Source: a virus
IMG/VR virus record: IMGVR_UViG_3300026075_000043
Coordinates: 1 to 20,447 of that record
Length of the DNA stretch: 20,447 bases
Direction: 5' to 3' (one strand)
Below, one piece after another: positions 7,747 to 13,126 of this stretch; the stretch's first letter is position 1; each line of letters starts with the position of its first letter. The notes beneath the pieces are model-generated. The model was not told the DNA's origin, ran no database searches, and saw nothing but the letters and a program-made list of their open reading frames with translations. The position numbers and the translations under genes are program-made.

Positions 7747-8009
7747 GTGCCGTTGGGGGTGCCGTTCTTCCGCGGCCGGCCCGGTCCGCGTTTCTCCGGC
7801 ACCGCCATGCTCTGGGTGGTCAGGCCGCCGCGTAGTTCCGGTTCGGGTTCGGTGGCTTTCTCGACGTCGTCGGCGGCCACGGGCCGGGCGAGTCCGCCGC
7901 GGCACAACTGCATACCCTCTTCGTCGTCGACATCCATCGTCCCCATGTACGGGGGCCAGTCCTCGCCGGAGCGGGTGCCGGACATCCCGACGAGCATCTG
8001 GATTCTCAC
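7743..8009 (-). CDS. Small phage protein with C-terminal AT-hook, 88 aa
   Basis: I chose the GTG at 8009-8007, which has GGAGGT five bases upstream and overlaps the stop of the 42-aa frame as GTGA; longer readings enter the glycosyltransferase gene. Residues 1-50 include MLVGMSGTRSGEDWPPYMGT and MDVDDEEGMQLCRGGLARPV, matching the SGTR-x-G-x-x-WP and GLAxPV patterns of small proteins often found in phage head regions. The C-terminus KRGPGRPRKNG is a textbook AT-hook, a minor-groove DNA-binding motif (GRP core flanked by basic residues). The protein could therefore touch packaged or host DNA. Role unknown; the motif is seen, the DNA contact is inferred. Confidence 0.72.
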   Translation of the reverse strand: MRIQMLVGMSGTRSGEDWPPYMGTMDVDDEEGMQLCRGGLARPVAADDVEKATEPEPELRGGLTTQSMAVPEKRGPGRPRKNGTPNGT

Positions 8010-8134
8010 CGGGACCTCCGGAACAGCTTGGAGTTCTTGTACCGGGGGAACATCAGGATCCGCTCGGACGCGTCCATCAACGGGTGGCCGTTGCCTTCCG
8101 GCGAGTACATGCAATCGACGAGGGCCGGGCACAT
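8006..8134 (-). CDS. Small hypothetical protein, 42 aa (start uncertain)
   Basis: This frame fills the 142 bp between the glycosyltransferase stop and the 88-aa gene. The ATG at 8134-8132 gives MCPALVDCMYSPEGNGHPLM continuing DASERILMFPRYKNSKLFRR. It ends with a TGA that overlaps the next GTG. No good ribosome site precedes the ATG. An alternative start is a CTG at 8155-8153 that overlaps the glycosyltransferase TGA as CTGA and would add seven residues (LIVQPYS), but CTG starts are rare. The composition (Cys, Met, aromatic) is not what a GC-rich shadow frame usually gives. No family recognised. Confidence 0.45.
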   Translation of the reverse strand: MCPALVDCMYSPEGNGHPLMDASERILMFPRYKNSKLFRRSR

Positions 8135-8151
8135 CGAATACGGCTGGACGA

Positions 8152-9126
8152 TCAGCCAAGGAGCTTTTGGTAGGCGTCTTCCCACTGCTTCCATCCGTTC
8201 GTGATCGTCCACTTGCTTGCGAGGGATCGTGCGTTGGCGGCCATCTCGGTGCGCATCGCCTCGTCGTTGACGAGGGCGTGAACCCGTTTGAACCACTCGT
8301 GCTCGCGTTTGACGAGCCAGCCGGTGACACCGTCGACGACGAAGTCCCGGTAGGGCTCCAGGTCGGTTGCCACAACCGGAATACCGAGCGCCGCGTATTC
8401 GAGGGCTTTGATGTGCGACTTCGACCGGTTGAACACCGACGTCGTCAGCGGTGCAAGGCCGATGTCGAAGTCGATGTTCGAGTAGTACGTCGCGAGGTCC
8501 GGGTCCCATTTCGTGAACCGGCACGGGCGGCCGATGGTGTCCTCGTAGTCGGTGCCGACCAGATGCGTTTCGACGTCGTTGCGGTCGATCACCCGCCGCA
8601 ACTGGGCGGCGATCATCTGCAGGTCGGAGCCATGTGAGGCTCCCCCAGCCCAACCGATAACGAGCTTGTCGCGCTTCGGTCGCTCGATGTCGAGGATGAA
8701 GTCGGGCACGTAGTTGGGCAGGACCACGACATTCGGGTTGTGCCTGCGCATCACCTCGGCCAACGTCGGAGTGGTCACGGTGACCAAGTCAGCGACCTCG
8801 GCGGCGTGGGCGACGGCGTCCTGCACGTCGGCGCGGGAGAACGTGACATAGGCCATCGCGTTGACCGGGTCGACGGAGAACACGTCGTCGTCGATCTCGT
8901 AGACCAGCCGGGAGTGGGAGCGCATCCGCCGCCATTCCGGCAGGGCAGCGTGCTTGTCCATCCGCTGGCCGACGATGAGTTCGTAGTCACGCATCTCCGC
9001 GTGTTCGACGTTGGAGCCGAGGACCATCCGCACGTCATGCCCGCCGTGTTCGGCCATCGCACCGAGGGGGACTTTTACCCGATACTCGCCGCAACCTGAC
9101 TGGTCGTGGAAGGCGTAGACCCGCAC
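8152..9126 (-). CDS. GT-B fold glycosyltransferase (GT4-like)
   Basis: The protein has 324 aa and starts at a GTG that shares bases with the upstream stop (TAGTG). The N-terminal Rossmann domain has a glycine loop (GCGEYRV, residues 11-17). A linker and second domain start near IGWAGGASHGSDLQMI (157-172). The donor-binding region follows: FDIGLAPLTTSVFNRSKSHI (220-239) then KALEYAALGIPVVATDLEPY (240-259), ending with VDGVTGWLV. This E-x(7)-like arrangement and the GIPVVATD strand are typical of GT-B retaining enzymes that move sugars from nucleotide-sugar donors. It is shorter at the N-terminus than many host enzymes. Located in a methyltransferase, oxidoreductase and GT2 cassette, it probably adds a sugar to a virion protein or host surface polymer. 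Donor and acceptor are unknown. Confidence 0.85.
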   Translation of the reverse strand: MRVYAFHDQSGCGEYRVKVPLGAMAEHGGHDVRMVLGSNVEHAEMRDYELIVGQRMDKHAALPEWRRMRSHSRLVYEIDDDVFSVDPVNAMAYVTFSRADVQDAVAHAAEVADLVTVTTPTLAEVMRRHNPNVVVLPNYVPDFILDIERPKRDKLVIGWAGGASHGSDLQMIAAQLRRVIDRNDVETHLVGTDYEDTIGRPCRFTKWDPDLATYYSNIDFDIGLAPLTTSVFNRSKSHIKALEYAALGIPVVATDLEPYRDFVVDGVTGWLVKREHEWFKRVHALVNDEAMRTEMAANARSLASKWTITNGWKQWEDAYQKLLG

Positions 9127-9305
9127 TAGTCGGCTTTCGGGGGGCTGTAGCTCTCCTCGCCACCTGACGCGCTCATCGCACCTTCACGCCCGTTCGAGGT
9201 CATCATCGAATCCGGGTGAACCGCCTCGTGCTTGACGGTCTTCTCGGCGCCGTGCATCGTGGCGCCCATCCCGGTGACGCTGTCGCCGGTGTCTGCTCTC
9301 CGCAT
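9126..9305 (-). CDS. Small hypothetical protein between the two glycosyltransferases, 59 aa
   Basis: The ATG at 9305-9303 is preceded by a near-consensus ribosome site (GAGGAGGT with five bases to the ATG), which itself overlaps the GT2 stop region. The frame ends TAG at 9128-9126, sharing bases with the next GTG. The peptide begins MRRADTGDSVTGMGATMHGA, then EKTVKHEAVHPDSMMTSNGR and ends in a Ser/Gly/Glu-rich tail (SASGGEESYSPPKAD). It is hydrophilic, with no membrane segment or cysteine, and probably poorly structured. A role as partner of the flanking glycosyltransferases, or simply as a coupling gene, cannot be decided. It occupies space that would otherwise be an unexplained gap. Confidence 0.62.
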   Translation of the reverse strand: MRRADTGDSVTGMGATMHGAEKTVKHEAVHPDSMMTSNGREGAMSASGGEESYSPPKAD

Positions 9306-9316
9306 CGGTGACCTCC

Positions 9317-9946
9317 TCAGGTGGCGAAAAAGTAGTCGACAGTGACGTCGTTGATCCGGGTCCAGCGGGCGCCGTTGTCGAGCCAGCGCGACACGACACC
9401 CCAGTCAGGTGCGTGCTTGTCGCCGTCGATCTCGCCGGGCAGCGGCCACAGCCCGAACTTCTGCGGCACGCCACGACGGTGAATCAGCAGCGACGTGTCG
9501 ATGCCGCCGTAGATCGGTGTCTCGGCGCCGATCACCGAGTTGGTGGGGTGGCACAGCATCCGGGCGTAGGCGAAGTCGGCCAGCGGATCCCGCTTGAGCG
9601 CGCGCACCAACAGGCGCAGGTGTTCGGGTCGGTAGGCGTTGTCGTCGTCGAGGTAGGCGACGTACTCCCCCGACGCGTAGGCGAGGCCGTGGTTACGCGC
9701 ACGTGAGCCGTAATCGACCGGCCCGTCGAGGTGTTCGGACAGTTGCAGGAACCGCAACGGCCTGGTCTGCAACGGCCGGCGCCACAGGTCCTGGGAGACG
9801 AGCATGGCGAGTTCCCGGTCCGGGCCGTCGGAGACGATGATGTGCTCGACGCTCGGGTAGGTCTGCGCGTAGACGGACTGGACGCAGCGGCCCATCAGCA
9901 GATCGTGGCGCTGCCAAGTTGGAGTCACCACAGTGACGAGGCTCAT
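9317..9946 (-). CDS. Family 2-type (GT-A) glycosyltransferase
   Basis: The protein has 209 aa and starts at an ATG overlapping the oxidoreductase TGA (ATGA). The GT-A signature is clear: VTVVTPTWQRHDLL (4-17), SVYAQTYPSVEHIIVSDG (24-41, with the uridine-binding Asp at 40), RNHGLAYASGEYVAYLDDDN (84-103, the DxD metal site at 100-102), and a late DWGVVSRWLDNG (181-192) in the place of the catalytic base region. It is slightly short for the family but has all core blocks. The reaction would be inverting transfer of a sugar from a nucleotide-sugar to an acceptor. It forms a coupled unit with the FAD enzyme and methyltransferase. Virion glycosylation is the most economical role; host surface modification is the alternative. 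Confidence 0.88.
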   Translation of the reverse strand: MSLVTVVTPTWQRHDLLMGRCVQSVYAQTYPSVEHIIVSDGPDRELAMLVSQDLWRRPLQTRPLRFLQLSEHLDGPVDYGSRARNHGLAYASGEYVAYLDDDNAYRPEHLRLLVRALKRDPLADFAYARMLCHPTNSVIGAETPIYGGIDTSLLIHRRGVPQKFGLWPLPGEIDGDKHAPDWGVVSRWLDNGARWTRINDVTVDYFFAT

Positions 9947-10938
9947 GCGTCCACCATCGCGGCGGTGATCTCGCGCGCGGCCGCGAGTGCGGTGCCGATC
10001 TTCCCGGACAGGATCCTCACCGTGTCCCCGTCACGTTCGACCAACGTGGGCCGTTCGTCGGTGGCCGCCACATCGGGCAGGACCGCGCGGATCGTGAACA
10101 TCGACGCGACGTACGTGGCGGGGAAGTCGCCGAGGAACCGCCGGGCGGTGTCGGCCATCCGGTTGAACCGGGTCCGTGGGGTACGGACCGGTCCGGCATC
10201 CATGAGCTCGCGCAGGTGCTCGGGGACTTGCGGGCGCATCCCGACGGTGCGGTGGTGCACCGAATGGACCACATCGTAGAGGAGGTGATGCCGGGTGCCC
10301 GGAAGCGGGTCGATGCAGCAGTACGGCCCGTCGAGGACCACGTAGGACTGCCCGGCGTACTCGGGACCGAGCTGGCAGACCGCTACTTCGGTGACCTCGA
10401 ACTGCAACGGCCGGGCGGTGTGCGCGCCGTAGGTGGCCAGGACAGTCAGGTCGTAGCCGGGCATGTCCGGTCCGCCTTCACAGCCGAGCAGCAGTCGCAC
10501 CGGTGCCGCGGCGAGTTGGCGGTGCAGTGCGGCACGCAGCTTGGCGACGTTGATCAGCGACTCGGGTACCTCAACCGCGACGTCCACCGACGGGTGCCCG
10601 TACTGCCGGTAGGGCAACTGCAGGCTGTCCAGGAACGTCAGGTAGTCCGGGCCGGATACGAGGCTGTCCGGCGCGATCAGGTAGTGGTGTTTCGCGCTGC
10701 GGTGCACCGCGCTCGGGTACGCACGGGTGAACTCGTCGGCCGCTGCCTTCGATGCCAGTGCTGTCGATTCCGACCGCGGGTAGTGGTAGCCCCGGTGCAA
10801 CCTTCCGCAGGAGTTCCCCGACCCGCCGTGCAGCAGGTCGGGATGCCGCTCGTACAGGTCCACCTGTGCACCCGCGCGTGCGAGTTCGATCGCGGCCATG
10901 CACCCGAACAGACCGGCGCCGATGACTGCCGCCTTCAC
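9943..10938 (-). CDS. FAD-dependent oxidoreductase (DAO/Rossmann type)
   Basis: The protein has 331 aa; GTG start overlapping the methyltransferase TGA (GTGA). The dinucleotide fold opens at residue 1 with AAVIGAGLFGCMAAIELARA (GxGxxG at 7-12) and an acidic residue ending strand 2 (LYERH, E30). A second motif, GSGNSCGRLHRGYHYPRS (39-56), matches what I recall from FAD oxidoreductases in bacterial polysaccharide clusters, and VLATYGAH (about 166-173) is the usual ATG-like FAD contact. A final ILSGKIGTALAAAREI closes the FAD domain. It probably oxidises a sugar or amine group on a precursor that the flanking enzymes methylate and transfer. The substrate is unknown. A single-copy flavin enzyme inside a structural operon is unusual. 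Confidence 0.82.
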   Translation of the reverse strand: MKAAVIGAGLFGCMAAIELARAGAQVDLYERHPDLLHGGSGNSCGRLHRGYHYPRSESTALASKAAADEFTRAYPSAVHRSAKHHYLIAPDSLVSGPDYLTFLDSLQLPYRQYGHPSVDVAVEVPESLINVAKLRAALHRQLAAAPVRLLLGCEGGPDMPGYDLTVLATYGAHTARPLQFEVTEVAVCQLGPEYAGQSYVVLDGPYCCIDPLPGTRHHLLYDVVHSVHHRTVGMRPQVPEHLRELMDAGPVRTPRTRFNRMADTARRFLGDFPATYVASMFTIRAVLPDVAATDERPTLVERDGDTVRILSGKIGTALAAAREITAAMVDA

Positions 10939-11492
10939 GCTGGCGACCCGATGCCGACGAACTCGTAATGGACCGAAAGCGTGTCGGTCAACTTACCCGG
11001 ACCGCAGTACACCTTGTCGATCGCCGCCCGCACACCCGGGCAGGTCACCTCGCCGTAGTCGTGGCAGGCGATGATCCCAACGCCGTCCGCGTTGTACCGC
11101 AGCAGCCGCCGCGCCCATCCGATGTCATGTTCGACGACGTCGGCGGTGTGATCGCCGTCGATCCAGACAAGGTCGAACGTCTGCCCGTCCTCATGGATCT
11201 GCGGTAGTACGTCCTGCGACCTGCCGACCCTGATGTCAGCTTTCCCGGTGATGCCGTTGTCCCGCAGGTTGCGGGCGAGGTCGCCGAGCGAGCCGTGGGT
11301 CATGTGCGGGTCGACGGCGACGATCGAGCGGGCGACGAGTCCTATCGCGACGGTCGAGTACCCGTACGCGGACCCGATCTCCAACACGTCGGCGCCCACG
11401 GCGAGGCGTTGCAGTTCGAGGGTTTCGGCTTCGGTGAGCGAGGTGTTGATGACCGAGTTGCCGATCTTCACGTCACGCCAGAGAAGCTGCAT
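10935..11492 (-). CDS. Class I SAM-dependent methyltransferase (Methyltransf_24-like)
   Basis: The protein has 185 aa. Motif I is VLEIGSAYGYST (36-47), the strand-2 acidic region is IVAVDPH (57-63), and a WIDGDHTADVVEHDI block (110-124) plus IIACHDYGEV (140-149) match the Methyltransf_24 pattern, where IDGDH and HD can bind a metal with catechol- or sugar-like substrates. The ATG at 11492 is preceded by GAGGTG at four bases and overlaps the previous gene by 20 nt. It lacks a DNA target-recognition domain and the DPPY/PC motifs, so it is unlikely to be a DNA methylase. It probably methylates a sugar or small molecule in the cassette with the oxidoreductase and glycosyltransferases. Confidence 0.85.
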   Translation of the reverse strand: MQLLWRDVKIGNSVINTSLTEAETLELQRLAVGADVLEIGSAYGYSTVAIGLVARSIVAVDPHMTHGSLGDLARNLRDNGITGKADIRVGRSQDVLPQIHEDGQTFDLVWIDGDHTADVVEHDIGWARRLLRYNADGVGIIACHDYGEVTCPGVRAAIDKVYCGPGKLTDTLSVHYEFVGIGSPA

Positions 11493-11724
11493 CGCGCACC
11501 TCTTCGCGGATCTCGACGCCGTTCAGTGTTGACACCACGTCGAGTAGCCGGTTGTCGCCGATCCGTTCGACATACAGGCGGACAGCCCCGTCGACCGGGA
11601 TGTCGATGACGACTCGGGTCACGTAGTCCCCGGGCCGGATGATGCCGTGTTCGGTGAGCACGGCGAGGAGCTTCCGGCCCGCGATGCGAACTGGCTTCGG
11701 TGTCTCGGTAGCGGCCTGAGTCAT
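11473..11724 (-). CDS. Hypothetical small protein, 83 aa
   Basis: I prefer the ATG at 11724-11722 (AAAGGA ten bases upstream) over a GTG at 11781, whose extra residues would be encoded by the hairpin at 11763-11799. The protein begins MTQAATETPKPVRIAGRKLL, then AVLTEHGIIRPGDYVTRVVI and DIPVDGAVRLYVERIGDNRL, ending with VVSTLNGVEIREEVR. The pattern suggests one helix and a small beta sheet. No family recognised. Its end overlaps the methyltransferase start by 20 nt, so it is likely to be translated with the cassette. Confidence 0.65.
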   Translation of the reverse strand: MTQAATETPKPVRIAGRKLLAVLTEHGIIRPGDYVTRVVIDIPVDGAVRLYVERIGDNRLLDVVSTLNGVEIREEVRDAASLA

Positions 11725-11762
11725 AAGGGATTCGTCCTTTGTGGATGGATCCGGATGGTTGA

Positions 11763-11799
11763 CCTGCGGCCGGCCGACCATCCACCGGCCGGCCGCAGG
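11763..11799 (-). terminator. Perfect 14-bp GC-rich hairpin, possible terminator or attenuator
   Basis: CCTGCGGCCGGCCG (11763-11776) pairs perfectly with CGGCCGGCCGCAGG (11786-11799) around a 9-base loop. It lies just after the stop of a 15-codon frame and before the 83-aa gene. In the minus direction the stem is followed by TCAACC, with no U-tract; in the plus direction a TTTT follows four bases later. Many actinobacterial terminators lack a U-tract, so termination is possible but not shown. Confidence 0.5.
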
Positions 11800-11805
11800 G
11801 GCTTT

Positions 11806-11853
11806 TCAGCAGCAGACGTGCAGGAACACCGCGATGATGACGAGCAGGCTCAC
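11806..11853 (-). CDS. 15-residue hydrophobic peptide or leader frame
   Basis: A GTG at 11853-11851 follows AGGAGGT with a six-base spacer, the best ribosome site in the window. The frame encodes MSLLVIIAVFLHVCC and then TGA (11808-11806). It is almost wholly hydrophobic and ends in two cysteines. Seven bases past the stop begins the 14-bp hairpin, a leader-peptide/attenuator layout. It could be (a) a regulatory leader whose translation controls readthrough into the downstream cassette, or (b) a tiny membrane peptide. A strong ribosome site in front of so short a frame is unlikely to be accidental, but GC-rich DNA makes purine-rich motifs by chance. Confidence 0.42.
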   Translation of the reverse strand: MSLLVIIAVFLHVCC

Positions 11854-11897
11854 AGGTCCACCTCCTCCCGTGATGTACCGGGATTGGGCGTGGACAC

Positions 11898-12074
11898 CTA
11901 CTTACCGCCGCGCACGATGCCCTTACGGACCGTGCCCTTACCCGCGCCGGTGGTCTGCGGCAGGTTCGTTCCGGTGAGCGGATGCACGGCCGGCGGTGTC
12001 TCGTGGGATGCCTTCTGCGCCGAGTCGGTGGCCTCGTTGTAGCTACCGCCGAAGCTGGCTGTGGTCATCGCCAT
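11898..12074 (-). CDS. Small hypothetical protein, 58 aa
   Basis: The ATG at 12074-12072 has GAGG five bases upstream, seven bases past the stop of the 88-aa gene; a second ATG lies two codons on. The peptide starts MAMTTASFGGSYNEATDSAQ, continues KASHETPPAVHPLTGTNLPQ and ends in a basic Gly-rich tail (GKGTVRKGIVRGGK). It is hydrophilic and probably unstructured. No family recognised. The tail could bind nucleic acid or a negatively charged surface. It fits tightly between its neighbours, which supports it as a real gene. Confidence 0.6.
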   Translation of the reverse strand: MAMTTASFGGSYNEATDSAQKASHETPPAVHPLTGTNLPQTTGAGKGTVRKGIVRGGK

Positions 12075-12081
12075 CGGTGCC

Positions 12082-12348
12082 TCACTTCTTGTCGGACACG
12101 AACCCGCTCAGCTTCTGGTCGGCGTCGTGCAGGGCCTGGTCGTCGCCGCGCTCCAACGCGTCGGCCCGCTGCGCCACGATCTGCTGCAGGTCGAGCTGAC
12201 GGGCTGCCGCCGCGTTGAGGTCTGCGGTGCGCTCTTCTGCGGTCCGGGTGTCGTCGGCGATCCGCTTCGCCGCTGCCGCCTCGTCGCGCTTCGCTGCCGC
12301 TGCGACTGCCTCCGCGCTGTGATCGGCTGGCTTCTCAGTCAATGCCAT
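12082..12348 (-). CDS. Hypothetical Ala-rich helical protein, 88 aa
   Basis: ATG start with AAGGGA about ten bases upstream. The sequence is strongly helix-forming and charged: MALTEKPADHSAEAVAAAAK, RDEAAAAKRIADDTRTAEER, then RQLDLQQIVAQRADALERGD and a short DQKLSGFVSDKK end. Heptad-like spacing suggests a coiled coil. No cysteine, no membrane segment and no enzyme motif. It could be a head accessory or scaffold-like protein since it follows the capsid gene once the endonuclease insertion is discounted. I cannot assign a family. Confidence 0.65.
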   Translation of the reverse strand: MALTEKPADHSAEAVAAAAKRDEAAAAKRIADDTRTAEERTADLNAAAARQLDLQQIVAQRADALERGDDQALHDADQKLSGFVSDKK

Positions 12349-12388
12349 ATCGATGAATTCCCTTCATTCACGTACGTATGCAACGCGA

Positions 12389-12417
12389 AACGGACGGCTC
12401 CGAGGATGCCGTCCGTT
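12389..12417 (-). terminator. Hairpin downstream of the HNH gene, likely terminator
   Basis: Minus-strand AACGGACGGC pairs with GCCGTCCGTT over 10 bp around a 9-base loop, 14 bases after the HNH gene stop, and is followed by one more T (GTTTCGCG). This is the most terminator-like structure in the window, though the U-tract is short. It would separate the endonuclease gene from the 88-aa gene. Confidence 0.5.
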
Positions 12418-12430
12418 CCGGTGATGGATC

Positions 12431-13051
12431 TTAGTTGATCAGGGCACGGTGCCGTTCGATGTACTCGGCTGCCGCTCGAAGCAGCGCCGGGTCGTCCTTG
12501 AATCGGCCGAGCCCGTTGTTGCACGAGTTGCACAGCAACGCACGGGCCTTGCCGGTCACATGATCGTGATCGGTGTGTAGCCGACTCGCGGCGCGGATGC
12601 CGTCGGGGTTCGGCGGGCTACCACAGATGGCGCACAGGCCGTTCTGAGCGGCCAGCATGGCGTCGTGTTGCTCGGGCGTCAGGCCGTACCGCTCCAGTTG
12701 CTTCATCCGGTTGTACACACGCACGCGCTCGCTGCCGCGTCGCAGTTCGTTCTTCCGGCGCTGCCGCTCGGGCCGGCGATCTGCGGCTTGGATGACCGAC
12801 TGCCGGTCGGGCAGGCGCGCGTAGCAGGCGCGCGAGCAGGCGCGCTTGTCACGGCGGGCCGCCTGGAAGGTGACGCCGCAGACCGGACAGACGAGCGTGA
12901 CTGCCGGCGTGCGCGGGCCGACCTTGCCGGGCTTCTCGATCCGGTTCGAGCAGGTCTTGGAGCAGTACAACTGGCTGGTCTTGCGTTGCTGGAATGACTC
13001 GCCGCAGAGGCGGCAGAGCGCGGTCCAGCGACCGTCGGCGCTTCGGGGCAC
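12431..13051 (-). CDS. HNH endonuclease, recombination endonuclease VII family
   Basis: The protein has 206 aa from the GTG at 13051-13049, preceded by AAGGA at 8 nt; a TTG at 13099 would lie inside a hairpin and is unlikely. Two zinc-ribbon-like clusters come first: CRLC/CSKTC (about 13-34) and CPVC/CSRAC (about 55-76). A basic linker follows, then the nuclease: RYGLTPEQHDAMLAAQNGLC (about 122-141), LHTDHDHVTGKARALLCNSC (about 158-177) and NNGLGRFKDD. The His-Asp-His core, CxxC pairs and Asn pair match endonuclease VII-type HNH enzymes, which cut branched or specific DNA and often occur as free-standing homing endonucleases in phages. It interrupts the capsid-to-cassette gene run and is bracketed by hairpins. 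A homing role is inferred. Confidence 0.88.
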   Translation of the reverse strand: MPRSADGRWTALCRLCGESFQQRKTSQLYCSKTCSNRIEKPGKVGPRTPAVTLVCPVCGVTFQAARRDKRACSRACYARLPDRQSVIQAADRRPERQRRKNELRRGSERVRVYNRMKQLERYGLTPEQHDAMLAAQNGLCAICGSPPNPDGIRAASRLHTDHDHVTGKARALLCNSCNNGLGRFKDDPALLRAAAEYIERHRALIN

Positions 13052-13064
13052 TGGGGGGTTCCTT

Positions 13065-13104
13065 CCCTCTTGGGTAGGACGTGAGTACGCCCTACCCAAG
13101 AGGG
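13065..13104 (-). terminator. Perfect 14-bp hairpin between capsid and HNH genes
   Basis: CCCTCTTGGGTAGG (13065-13078) pairs perfectly with CCTACCCAAGAGGG (13091-13104) around 12 bases. It begins 22 bases after the capsid stop and ends just before the AAGGA ribosome site of the HNH gene. No U-tract follows on the minus strand. It may end or stabilise the abundant capsid message, or hold down translation of the endonuclease. Confidence 0.5.
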
Positions 13105-13126
13105 TACATGGTGGATCTGTCTGGAC

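Noticed and set aside
9184-9474. 96-codon minus frame overlapping the GT2 gene end
   Set aside because: It is out of frame with both the GT2 and the 59-aa gene, and its Arg/Ser-rich composition is typical of a shadow frame.
10935-11492. DNA methylase in an anti-restriction role
   Set aside because: No DPPY/PC motif or target-recognition domain; IDGDH and CHDY motifs point to a small-molecule or sugar methyltransferase.
13051-13099. TTG start at 13099 for the HNH endonuclease
   Set aside because: The extra 16 codons lie in the hairpin 13065-13104, and the GTG at 13051 has a better ribosome site.
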